NCBI GenBank assembly: GCA_003971905.1
Contig: RSEE01000036.1
Coordinates: forward strand, 558,001-622,000
Length of the DNA stretch: 64,000 nt
DNA from: Moniliella sp. 'wahieum'
Taxonomy: Eukaryota; Basidiomycota; Moniliellomycetes; Moniliellales; Moniliellaceae
Reading direction: 5' to 3'
Below the pieces are notes generated by a model, which worked only from the letters and a program-made list of their open reading frames with translations, did not search any database and had not been told where the DNA came from. The translations under genes were made by a program, and so were the position numbers. This document shows positions 10,217-20,185 of the stretch, piece by piece. Numbering within the stretch: position 1 is the first letter of the stretch; every line of letters begins with the position of its first letter.

Positions 10217-13200
10217 ATGGCAACCTTCCGCCTCACCCAGGCCGCCCCCACCGCCCCCCCTGCCCCCCTGCCCCTGCCCTTGCCCTCGCCCTCATCCGCG
10301 CCCGCGCATTCACCCTCACCCTCCGCATCCGCATTGGCTGCCGCTGCCGCCGCCCATCTCGCCGCGCCCCCCTGCCACGCGACGCATCCGCCGCCGTGTC
10401 GGCTGCGACCGCCGCCGCCGCCGTGCTGCCGCCCCCCGAGCCACGCTTCCCCTACGACAACGAGTACAGTGTCTTTGTCGCCGACTTGGCTCACACCCTC
10501 CGCGAAGAAGACCTCGTCGCCCAGTTCCTCCACCCGCCCCCCTGGCCCCCCCGCCACCCCCTCGCCCTCGCCTCCCACCACCTCCTCCCCACCGACAGCC
10601 CGCCTCGCATTGCCCCTGCTCCCTTCCACTCCACCAAGAGCGCCAAGGTACGCCCCCCCCCCCCTTCCCGTCCCCTTTCTCTACTTCCTGGGCCCCTGCG
10701 TCCGTCGAGCGCTGTTGACGCGTGCCGCCTCGCTCCTGCTCTCGTCTGCCCAGATCATGACCGACCCGTTGACCCAGCAGTCGCGTGGCTTTGGTTTTGT
10801 CCGCTTCTACGACCCCCACGATGCCCAGCGGGCCCTGATCGAGATGCAGGGCGTCTACATCCATCCCCTCGACGGCTCCACCGCTGCCCGGCCCTTGCGC
10901 CTTTCCCCTGCCACACCCAAGAAGCACCACCACATCCCCTTCACGCCCCTGCACGGCCCCCACTCGCCACCCAAGCAGTATGCCCCGCACGAGAATACCA
11001 GTATGCTGCTTCAGGCCAATCCAGTTGCCCCCATGGCAGCTGCCGGCGTACCTTCGTCTGACAGCACCACCCTATTCGGTCGGGAGCCTGAGCGGCCCGT
11101 TTCTGAGCGGCTGGTGTCCCATGCCGACACGGCCAGTGCGCTTGACCCCAACAATGCCACGGTCTTTGTCGGCGGTCTGGTCCCAGCTGTGGGAGAGGAC
11201 GTGCTGCGAACACTGTTTGCGCCGTTTGGTGAGATTGCCTATGTCAAAATTCCTCGCGGAAAAGGGTGTGGATTGTCGCGTTTTCCCGAAAACAAGATGC
11301 CCAACGGGCCATTGACCGCATGGCCGGCTTCCCCATCCAAGGCACTCGCATCCGTCTCTCCTGGGGCCGGTCCCAGTCCGACAAGGCTGCCGCTGGCGCC
11401 CAAGCTGTTCTGCTCGCTCAAGCCCATGCCCAAGCTCAAGCTCAAGCCCAAACCCGTCTCTTGCAGCATCGCACCGCATTTGCTCAGGGCCAAGAGCCCC
11501 CGGGGTTGAACATGGGTCTTCCTGGTGGCCTCCCCGGTCTGGCCACTCCGCTCTCTCCTCAACAGCCCCAGCACCCCCTTCATCCTTCCCCCACTTGTGC
11601 CGCTGATGGCTCTTGGCACCCTCACTTTGTCCCGCGCAGCGAGGAAGGGGAGGGATGGTACGCCCACACCCGTCCTACCCGTCCCACCACCGATTCTTCC
11701 TTGGCTCCGTTAGAGGGTCGGACAGAAGCAGGCTTGGACCCCGCTTCAGTATCCACACTACGGGACATCTTGTCGGATCCCGGGCTCTGCGAGCGGGCAC
11801 TGCGTGATCCGACCCTAAGCTCATTCCTCTCTACCCTCTTGTCTACGCAACAGGGTTCCTCCCCCTCTGCGTCCCTTCCTCCCGCAGATGGAGCACCGAG
11901 TTCGCATCCCCCCTTCCGTTCTTCCATGGAATGGACTCGGACAGGATGAAGCGATTCGCGGCGCAATGGCGTTACCCGAGTACCTCCGCGAAGCCTATTG
12001 GACCGATACCCGGACCAGTGGCGCGCGCGATCGGTCCTACTCGGATACGTACCACTTGACTTGTTCCCGCCCCGCGGCGAATCCGGCCATCGGGACAAGT
12101 ACTGCGCCGCTCGGGTACAACGAGTTCCCACCCCGCTTCCCTCCCGACTGGAAGGTTCACGCTGCCTTGGACGCATCCGGGACCAGTTTACACCGTACCC
12201 CTTCTGCCCGCACCGAACCTTGCGCCTCGTTGTCCCCTTCCCCCTCGGGCGGTGGAATAGGTCCAGGCTCGAGTCAGACGATGGCCCGCTCCGCTTCACA
12301 AACCGTAATAAAGGACCGGTCCTCTGTCTCGGGTACCAGCGTAACCCCTCCTCACTCCGACTTGACCTTCTGCCCTGCTTGGCCTGCGCCTGGGTCCCGA
12401 GCGACGGAGAATGCCCCGCTCCCGACCTCCACCTCCCATCCCTGGGTGGCAGTGGGGCGGTCCCAACGCGAGTGGGACGTGCTGCCTTCTTTCTCTGAAC
12501 AGGAGCGGTCTTACCCGCCGGACCGTGCTGCGCTCATCCGCCGTCGGCAGTTGGAGCAGTATGCCTATCTGGTACGAGATGCCCAAGTGCAGCCTCAAGT
12601 GCGGACCTACAGCGCGCGCGAGTCCCGTCCGCCTCCTCTCCCCGCGTCAACACGGGGGTACCCGTACGAGTACGATTGCGATCACGCGTACGGTGGCGAT
12701 GGTCTCCGTCCTACCGTTTGTGCAGCCGGGCCGACGGAGCAGCAGCGGGACTACGACTTGCCTACCATGCGTCAGAGCAGAAGGGGATGGTCCGTCGTTC
12801 TGTTTCCTCTAGCTCGTCGTACCTCTGTCCTCCTTCCGCCAGCGAGACCACGGTCCTGCCTTCCTCTTCCCACGTAAGCGACGACACGTCCGCCCCTGCC
12901 TTGTTGGTCTCCTCGCACGCCTCGACATGGACCCCGACCGCACGTCCGGCCATCGCCCCCGCCCCCGCCTCCTACCACCACCACTACCACTACCACTACC
13001 ACCAGCAGCCTTGCCTCTTCGCTTGCTGCCACAGCCTGGTCGTGCGCCCCTCGCCCGCACTGTCGCCCTCGCCCCGCAGTGCCTCGTCCCACATCGCCTC
13101 CCCACCAGCGGCCAGGTGGGACAAAGCGAAGGAACAGCAACTACCCTGCGCGCCTCCTCCTCCTCGCCCCTTTCGCTCTTCATGGCCTCTACTTTTGCCT

Positions 13201-13287
13201 CCTTTAGTCCGTCCCAGTCGCCCTTTGTGCCAGCGGCGACCTCGCTCCGCCCCCGCGGACCCGGCCGCAGCCGACCCGCGTGCCTAG
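10217..13287 (+). CDS. RNA-binding protein with two RRMs (Nam8/Ngr1/Csx1-like)
   Basis: Start ATG 10217 follows a nonamer-rich leader. The Ala/Pro-rich N terminus leads into a first RRM (NEYSVFVADLAHTLREEDLV, then SRGFGFVRF as RNP1, then EMQGVYI and PLRLSPATPK). An intron at 10648-10753 (GTACGC donor with a 12-C run, CCCAG acceptor) sits after STKSAK. The second RRM reads NATVFVGGL (RNP2), APFGEIAYVKIPRGKGCG, then VAFSRKQDAQRAIDRM and GTRIRLSWGRSQ. This matches RRM2-RRM3 of Nam8/Ngr1/Csx1 proteins, which act in splicing or mRNA stability. RRM1 is not seen. About 30 Pro-rich residues are inserted before STKSAK in the first RRM. The tail has an Ala-Gln run and a long Ser/Pro region with a His/Tyr run near 12974-13005. 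One T is missing at about 11272, and further frame changes occur near 10400, 11940, 12770 and 13000, so the end is approximate and the last third could be a separate gene. Confidence 0.8.
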
Positions 13288-15453
13288 CCGCTTCCTCCCG
13301 CCCGGGTCTGGGTCTGGGTCTGGGTCTGGGTCTTTTTCTTTTGTCGCGAAGTCGTTTTCTTTGTCTTCTCTCCCCCCCCCCCCTTGTCATTTTACGTCCC
13401 AACTCATTTCGTCCGGCTCGGCTCGGCTCGATTGGGTTGGGTTGGGCTGGGTTCGCATTTCGTTTCTTTCCCTTGTTTTCGCACGCTGAAGGATTCCGCC
13501 ACATGATGATACCTCTCGATACCGCCCTTCTGCTTTCGTTTTGATCCCACACGCACACCGCACCTGTTCTCCTTCCTCTCTGGCTCAGTCCTTTTTACAT
13601 GCTGGCTCCGCTCTGATCTGATCTGCATCGCCCCCTCTGTCCTGTCCCCCTCGGTGGGCATGGGCAGCTGCTCCGGCACCCCTGCTTACTCTACGCGCAC
13701 AGGCAAGCCCAAGCCCAAGCCCAAGCCCCAAGCCCAAGCCCAAGCCCAAGCCCAAGCCCAAGCCCAAGCCCAAGCCCAAGCCCAAGCACACTCACACCCA
13801 CACCCACATACTCCTGTTCCTCCGTTGATCTCAACCTCAACCGTATGCCTCCTGCCTCCCTTTCCTCGTCTCGTCTCGTCTCGTCTCCTCCACTGTCGGG
13901 TTTTGTCCCCCCCTCCCGACCAGGGCTCCCGTCTCACCCCCCTCTTTCTCCCCTCTATACTTGACTTGCTCGTCCTCGCGGCCCGCCTCCGCCCTGTTGC
14001 GACGTTTAAGTTCACGCTTCTGCGCACCTGCGTTTTGTTCTTGTTTCTGTTTTTGGTCCTGTTTTGGTCCTGTTTTGGGTTTCCCCTTTCCTGTTGGAAC
14101 TGCCAGTTGTCTGGCTATGTCTTTCAGGGTGCCATGTACCATGTACCATGTACCATGCACCATCCCATTCTGGATTCGGTTCGGGAGGTTCTGCTCTCGA
14201 TCTTTTTTTTCTTTTTCTTCTTTCCTTCTCTTTTTTGGCAAACGCTCGGTCTCTCTTCTCCGTCCTCAGCCCTTCGTCCTGAGTATACTCGGTTGCGACC
14301 CGCACACTCGCTTGCCCCTGCTTCCTATAATTCTCTCTCTCTTTCTCTCCTTTCTCTCTCGCCCTACCTCTCTCTCGCTTCCTTTCTTCCCTTTTTTCGC
14401 TGCAGTGGACACCTGCCCCTCTGCTCGCATCTCGGCTCGTCTCGTCTTCCTTCCCGTTTCCCGTTTCTCGGTCCCGCTAGTTTTTTTCCCTCTTACCTAG
14501 CTCTCGCTTCGCGTCTCGCTCGCACTCTTTCGGCCTGGATACACAGTACGTGTCTGGATCGGTCATGGATATATGGTTTCTTGGATCTCACATAAAAGCC
14601 CGCGATGAACACAAATGAGTGGAGTGTGGATTGAATAGCCACATAGTAACCGCGTGTGTGGCGAGCACATATTAGGACAGGGCAATGGTGGATAGCGGGA
14701 GCGGGGCGTGGAGAGACTGCCAACAACTCCCACAACTCCTTTGACATGGCCTGACAAGGCGGCGAGACTATTGGTAAAAAAAAGCAGGCGATGGACGCGC
14801 ATTCAATGATTGCTTATCGATGGCACAGATGACTAGGATGACTCGGGGCGTTATCGCCAGGTGTATCCGAGGGGAAAGCCTGGTCAGGCAGTGGCTGCCG
14901 CTGCTTGGTATCGATCCTGGGTGCTTGTGCCCCCCTTGGCCCCGCCGATTCGCACGCGTAATTGGCACGTACACAAAAAAAACCATCGCGACGCCCCCCC
15001 AGCACTAGGCGGCGGGGGATTCGTCCCAGTCATTTATGCCACTGGGCTGCGCACGTGACGCGGCGTGACGTAACGCGTGCCCAGCCGCTGCGCTTGAGCC
15101 GCCCAGGCGTTGCACCGATCCAGCCAATTTTTTTCAGCCAGTGCGCTGGGCAGCCCGCCAGGCCGCAGCCAGCACGCCCCACGCCTTTCCCGCCGGCCGG
15201 CTCCACCTCTCTGGCCTTTCTTCTGCGCCTCCATCGCATCCAGCCTTCGCCGCCGCCTCCTTCGCCGTCTCTCTCGCCGTCTCTCTCGCCGCCTCTCTCG
15301 CCGCCTCACTCGCCGCCTCTCTCGCCGCTCCCCCCCACCCCCCACACCGCGGCTGGCACCCCAGTCCATGCCCTGCGAGCTCCGAGCCCGCACCTGCCCA
15401 TCCACCCCCCCGCCCCCGGCTCCTCCTCCCCGCCCCCCCCTGCCCGCGCCCCG
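13288..15453. other. Intergenic region rich in simple repeats
   Basis: Contains GGGTCT hexamers (13304-13333), a C-run near 13371-13384, the AAGCCC array (13703-13789), three CCATGTA heptamers (14132-14152), a T-rich tract near 14200-14240 and CTCT-rich sequence (14330-14500). Frames across it encode only Lys-Pro, Gln-Ala or Leu-Gly runs, so I call no gene. The last 400 bases are the leader of the next gene, with TCTCGCCGCC repeats (15263-15332). Confidence 0.45.
13703..13789 (+). repeat. AAGCCC hexamer tandem array
   Basis: About 14 nearly perfect copies of the hexamer, with one extra C after the fourth copy. Related but degenerate AAGCTC/AAGCCC words occur inside the RRM gene near 11418-11455, where they encode Ala-Gln repeats. 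Here no reading frame is convincing. Confidence 0.85.
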
Positions 15454-18400
15454 ATGAGTGTGGGCGCGACGGCTGCCCGCTGGCCGCGCCCTCGCCGCGC
15501 CGCCGCTGCTGCCGTCTCCCCCGATTCCGATTCGGATTCGGACCTTGATATCGACTTGGATGCCGAAACGGACGACGAGGCGCTTGCCCACGCGCTTGCT
15601 CTCGTTGCCTCCGACCCCGACAACGATCCTGCCGGAACAGATGCCGATGACATTGGCGATGCTTCCAGCGACGAGACGACGAGGATGCTAGCAAGCAGCG
15701 TCCCCGTCCTTCTGCCTCCCACCCCCCACTTCTTCCTCCGTCGCCGCCCCCGAGTCGGAAGACGACCTCTTGGCTGAGGAGGAGCCCGCATCATCGCCGA
15801 CGAAGAGGCTCGCCTGCGCCACCGCCGCGCCGTCGCCCGCCTCCCATCCCGCGCCAACGCAGCCACGACGAGGATGCTGCACGTAACTCGCCCAGCCGGT
15901 TGGGCCTGCACCCCACCCCGCCTCGGGGAGGAGCCGGCTCCCATGCTCGCTCCCTCCTCCGCCTCTGACGACGATGACGACGACGACGACGATGGTTCGG
16001 ACCATTCGTTGCCGCCCGACCGAGCAATGCAGACACACATCCCATTGCCCACCCTCTCCTCTTTGACTCCCAATCACCAGCGCCATCCCCGTCCCCGTCC
16101 CCGACCTACCACCTCCGCTACCTTCCCCCGATACATTACGCGCCTTGGTCCTCTCCAACTCGGCAGTATGCTGGGCAACGAGATTTTCGAGGCCCAAGCC
16201 GGCTTTCATACCGATTCGGAACCCTCCTTTACCGACTTTTTCGACTCGGGCTCGGACCACGACCCAGCCGAGGAGGACGCTGATGCGGATGCGGAGGCGG
16301 ATAAAACTGCTCTGCCACCCCCTGTCCTTCCCGTTTCCCAGCACGACCCTGCCCCCGAGGGGGAATCTGACCTGGACGCTTTGACTACCGACACGGAATC
16401 CGAGGGCGGCTCGGACCTTTCGGCGCTGGAGGCGGCACTGCTCGATATTGCCGCTCGTGCGTCACGAGAGATGGAGTTGGCGGAGAAGAATGGCGCTGGG
16501 AGCGAGCTGGGCCCAGTCGAGGCTGGATCGGTGGTCAACACCGACTTGGCCTTGGCCGAGGAAGCAGCGCGCCAAGCAGAGATGCCGCTGCTGATTATTG
16601 AGGACCTGGATGGCCGTTGATCTATGCGCGTGCGTCCAATGGCGAGGCGGTGTTTGGCTCGGATGGAGAGTTTGAGTACATTGGCGAGGATGGCTCGTCG
16701 GACGACGGCTCGGACGAAGAGCTGAGTCCAGACGAGGAATTTGCTGGCCTTGACTTTGATGGCAACGATCTCGACACGGAACGAGGCGACACTGGCGCAC
16801 CATGCCCAACGCTCCTTCCTCCCGGCTCCCGATGGTACCGTTGACGACCCCAACGTGCCTGGGGTCAACACGGAAGACTTTGCCCAAACCCAAGACGCAC
16901 TGCGAGAGGAACGACAAAAACTGTTGCTCCAGCGCCGCCGCTCCTCTGTCCTGGGCACCACCTTGGACGACACAACCAGCGATGACAAGTACAACTCTTG
17001 GTCTGCTGGCGACGAGGCCAAGTTACTCGAGGCATTGACCGAGCACCCTCCCCGCCTCGCACGGAGCGGGACCGCATCCTCTTCCACCTCTGCTCTCGCC
17101 CCCCGAACGGTACCCAACCGCTTGTCTGGCCCGACCTCAACCACCAAACCCTCGATTTGGCCCGGCAACTCGAGCTGGAAATGAACGACGAGGAAGGCGA
17201 AACGACGGACGAATGGCCGAGGAAGATATGCAATTTTCCCGCTTGCTCGTCGGCTCTGTCGAGCCCCATGGCCATCTCGGTCGTCAACGCCGCAAACAAC
17301 AACGGCGCGAACGTCGACGCCAATTGCGCCGCAACCAACGTGACCTCGACCGTGTCCGTGGACGAACGCGCGGGTGAAACCCCTGCCGTCCCAATCCACC
17401 GCGTTCCCATTTTCCCTGCCCCAGACTTGGTGCCCGCGGCGGCCTCGGGGACAAGGGAAGACAACACCACTACTTTCCCCCTAATCCTCGCGGCCGCAGA
17501 GCAAGAGCAAGCACAAGAAAAAGAACAAAGAGCAATCAAGAGCAAGATCAGGCCCACGAGCATCAGGACAAACTCGACCCGGAAGCGGAACTGGAGCCCA
17601 AACCTACTCATGACCTTGACATCGACCTCGACCTCGAGCTGGCTCCCCCCCACAGGTGCAGCCGCTCGTTCAACCAGACCCGAAGCAACCAGCAGGCTCT
17701 CCTGTCGACGCTTCCGTCCTGGCTCCCAGCGCGGCGCGGCCACTGCCACTGCGACCACGACAGAGCTTGCCTTGGCCTCTGTGGATCCGGCCCCGATCCA
17801 AACCGAAGCGGATACATCTTTGGTGCCCGTCGACCTTCCTGCTCCCGATGCAGCTGATCCTCCCACTGCAGAAGCTAGCACAAGCACCCCTGCTCTCCCT
17901 CCACTCGCGTTGGCCCCAACACCCAAAGCGGAAACGGAGCCGAGTGAATCGGGGTGGATGGCAGACGCATTGGCCCATGCCATGACTGGTTCCACCACCT
18001 TGCCCATCCACGCCACGCCCCTCCGCCCACCCATGATGGGCAGTTTCCGCCCCACCTCCTCCAACGCCAAGCACCGTGCTGTCATTGACGGACGTCGTGA
18101 AGCCCCTTCTCCGTTTGCCGTCAACAGCACGGTGCGCAACAAGGGACTTGGCATCCGTCCGCCCAAGCCTCTGCCAAGCGCAGTCGAGCACGCGAAGTAC
18201 GTCCCGGTTTATCTTGGCATGCCCCTGTGAGCCTCACTTGGTCGCCCGGTACTAACCTCCTTTGTTTTTACAGCTTGACACGCCCAGCCAATCATCCAAA
18301 CGGATGAGACGGTTATCAGCCGATCCTCCCGCCGGCCCAGGTGGTCCGTCTCGTTCTCGTTCGGGTACGTCCCGCGGCGGCAAGATGACTGGCCCAGGCT

Positions 18401-19484
18401 CCATTACCTCCCCCGAGGCTGTGGGAGGGGCTGCTGGGGAAAGGAAGGCGAGGCGAGTAGGAGATGGTAGATCTAGATCTGGACGATGTTTTGGATGCTG
18501 CTGCACTTCGTATGGCTGGCAGCAGCTCCCCGCCCCGAGGGGATGTGAGTGGTACGTCCGGCAAAGCCAACGCCACGCCCTTGGGTTCATCTTCGCTGGC
18601 TCCACCTTCGCTCTCCAGCTTATCTCGCCTAGCGGGTGAGTCGCCCTCGACGTCCAAGTCGCAGAGCACGCCGCAGAGCCAATTGGGTTTCAACCAACAG
18701 GCCTTTGCGCGCTGGAATCGGGTGCCTATGAACACCTTTCGTGATGGCCAACACCAGTCGCTTCCGCGCCCCACTTCAGCTGCGGCCACGATATGGCGCC
18801 GACGCGCTGGACACATTGGGCTTGACCATCATGGCCCCGTCTCCCTCGCCATGGCCTCGGCGCACCAAGCCACTGGAGTGGCGTCCTCTAACCCCGCTGA
18901 TTCGGCCACTGCAGTAGGCGACGTGACCCTCTCACCCCTGCCTGGTCCTGGGATGGGCATGCTCTTTCCCCGTGGTCCGCCTAGCGATCTGCAATCCGAC
19001 TCGGGCTCACGTAAGGTGACCCGGCGGGAAAAGCGCGCGCGCCAAGCGCAACGACAAGCCTTGCGCGAACAAGCGCTTGGTGCACTTGTCCCGCCCACCG
19101 AGGCACGCCCACAAGGCGTCCCCTCGGTCTACCTCGGTCACTCGCCCCCGTGTCCCCCACCCACTTGCCGAACGGGAATTGGCCTTCTCCCCCCCGCACC
19201 ACCCTTCCTCCGCCCCCGACCTGCTGCACGCTGAGAATGACGATGCAGGACTGGTACGAACAGCGCCAGGTTCCACTCCTCCTTCTACTCACCCTCTACC
19301 CTCCCTGCTCCCGACGCCAGCACGCGCCCCGCGCCCCCGTCGCTGCTCTACCCGGGGGGGGCAACTACCCAGGGACCTCCGTCCAGCACTCTGCACGGTG
19401 TGCTGCACTCGCCTCTCTTTGCCGGCCTCAACTTTGTCGAGGACGACATGGACGAAGGGACGGGCGGGCCGTTGATGATCTGAT
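15454..19484 (+). CDS. Large acidic, Ser/Pro-rich protein of unknown function
   Basis: I do not recognise this protein. ATG 15454 begins MSVGATAARWPRPRR, then an acidic stretch SDSDSDLDIDLDAETDDEA. Further acidic runs follow (a nine-Asp run near 15967-15993; SSDDGSDEELSPDEE near 16694-16735). Blocks that look conserved rather than low-complexity are MPLLIIEDLDGR with LIYARASNGEAVFGSDGEFE (16580-16675), MGSFRPTSSNAKHRAVIDG (about 18035-18092), FARWNRVPMNTFR (about 18706-18745) and a basic TRREKRARQAQRQALREQA (about 19018-19075). The end reads LFAGLNFVEDDMDEGTGG, with TGA at 19482-19484. A likely intron is 18227-18273 (GTGAGC donor, TACTAAC branch site at 18250-18256, TTTACAG acceptor); GTACGT at 18197 is an alternative donor. 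Acidic and basic blocks without membrane segments suggest a nuclear regulator. Several frame changes occur, so a split into two genes cannot be excluded. Confidence 0.55.
18250..18256 (+). promoter_or_regulatory. Intron branch site TACTAAC
   Basis: A perfect TACTAAC 11 to 17 bases upstream of a TTTTTACAG acceptor (18273). It marks the short intron in the acidic-protein gene. Other introns in the window have weaker CTGAC- or CTAAC-like branch sites. Confidence 0.65.
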
Positions 19485-20185
19485 CATCCTATGGCGTGGG
19501 CGTGGACCGAGGTGGGGTGGAAGGAGGCCAGAGAGTGGTGCTGGTACAGTGCGAAAAGAGCGGTGCTGCATCAGTTCCGAGGGGGAGTGCCTGACTCCGT
19601 CTGTCGCCTTCTCTCCTGCCTTGATCAGTCGTATCGATCAGTCCTTCCCAGTTTGGTTGCTCTGTCTCCATCACTACTAGTAATTGATTTCCATCCCCAC
19701 AACATGTGCCTGGCGCCTTAACAGGGTACACGAGATGGAGTAGGTCACCTCGCTTGTCCTCCGCTCCCCCGGTTTGTCTGTTTTATCTGGTTCATCGCTT
19801 GTAATCGATTGGCATCCGTTTGTATCCCCGCTGCGTCCAGGGCCTTCCTGGGTGCGGCACGGCATGGGACCGCTTGGAATTGAAGACGTAGCCAGCAAAA
19901 CTGGCGCACCGATTATTCGACAAGGGCGCAGGAAGGTCAGTCTGGCAGGATGTGATGCACCGTCGTCCTGTCTTGATACTACCAGCAGTCTACCAACTGG
20001 GAAGAGGAACACATCTTGGTTTCATTCGGTCACCGAGAGAAGAAGTGGAGCTTACGGGAAAGAGAGAGAAAAGGGGGGGGGGGACGAAAAAGAGAATTGT
20101 CCAGTTGCGGTTGAGAGTAGTGAATCATGAATCAGACAGCTCATCGAAAGACGGATAGCATAGGGGAGAGAAGGTGTGACTGACA
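19485..20185. other. Convergent intergenic region
   Basis: Lies between the ends of the acidic-protein gene (plus) and the repeat-protein gene (minus), so it should contain two 3' untranslated regions. Short frames have no domain. A G-run is present near 20075-20083. No terminator hairpin was identified. Confidence 0.4.

Noticed and set aside
13703-13789. AAGCCC array considered as an internal telomere repeat
   Set aside because: The unit is not a known telomere repeat (TTAGGG type) and the array sits between ordinary genes.
16865-18166. Minus-strand open frame of 433 codons opposite the acidic-protein gene
   Set aside because: Mirror of acidic coding sequence with no conserved motif; the plus strand carries splice signals and blocks that look conserved.
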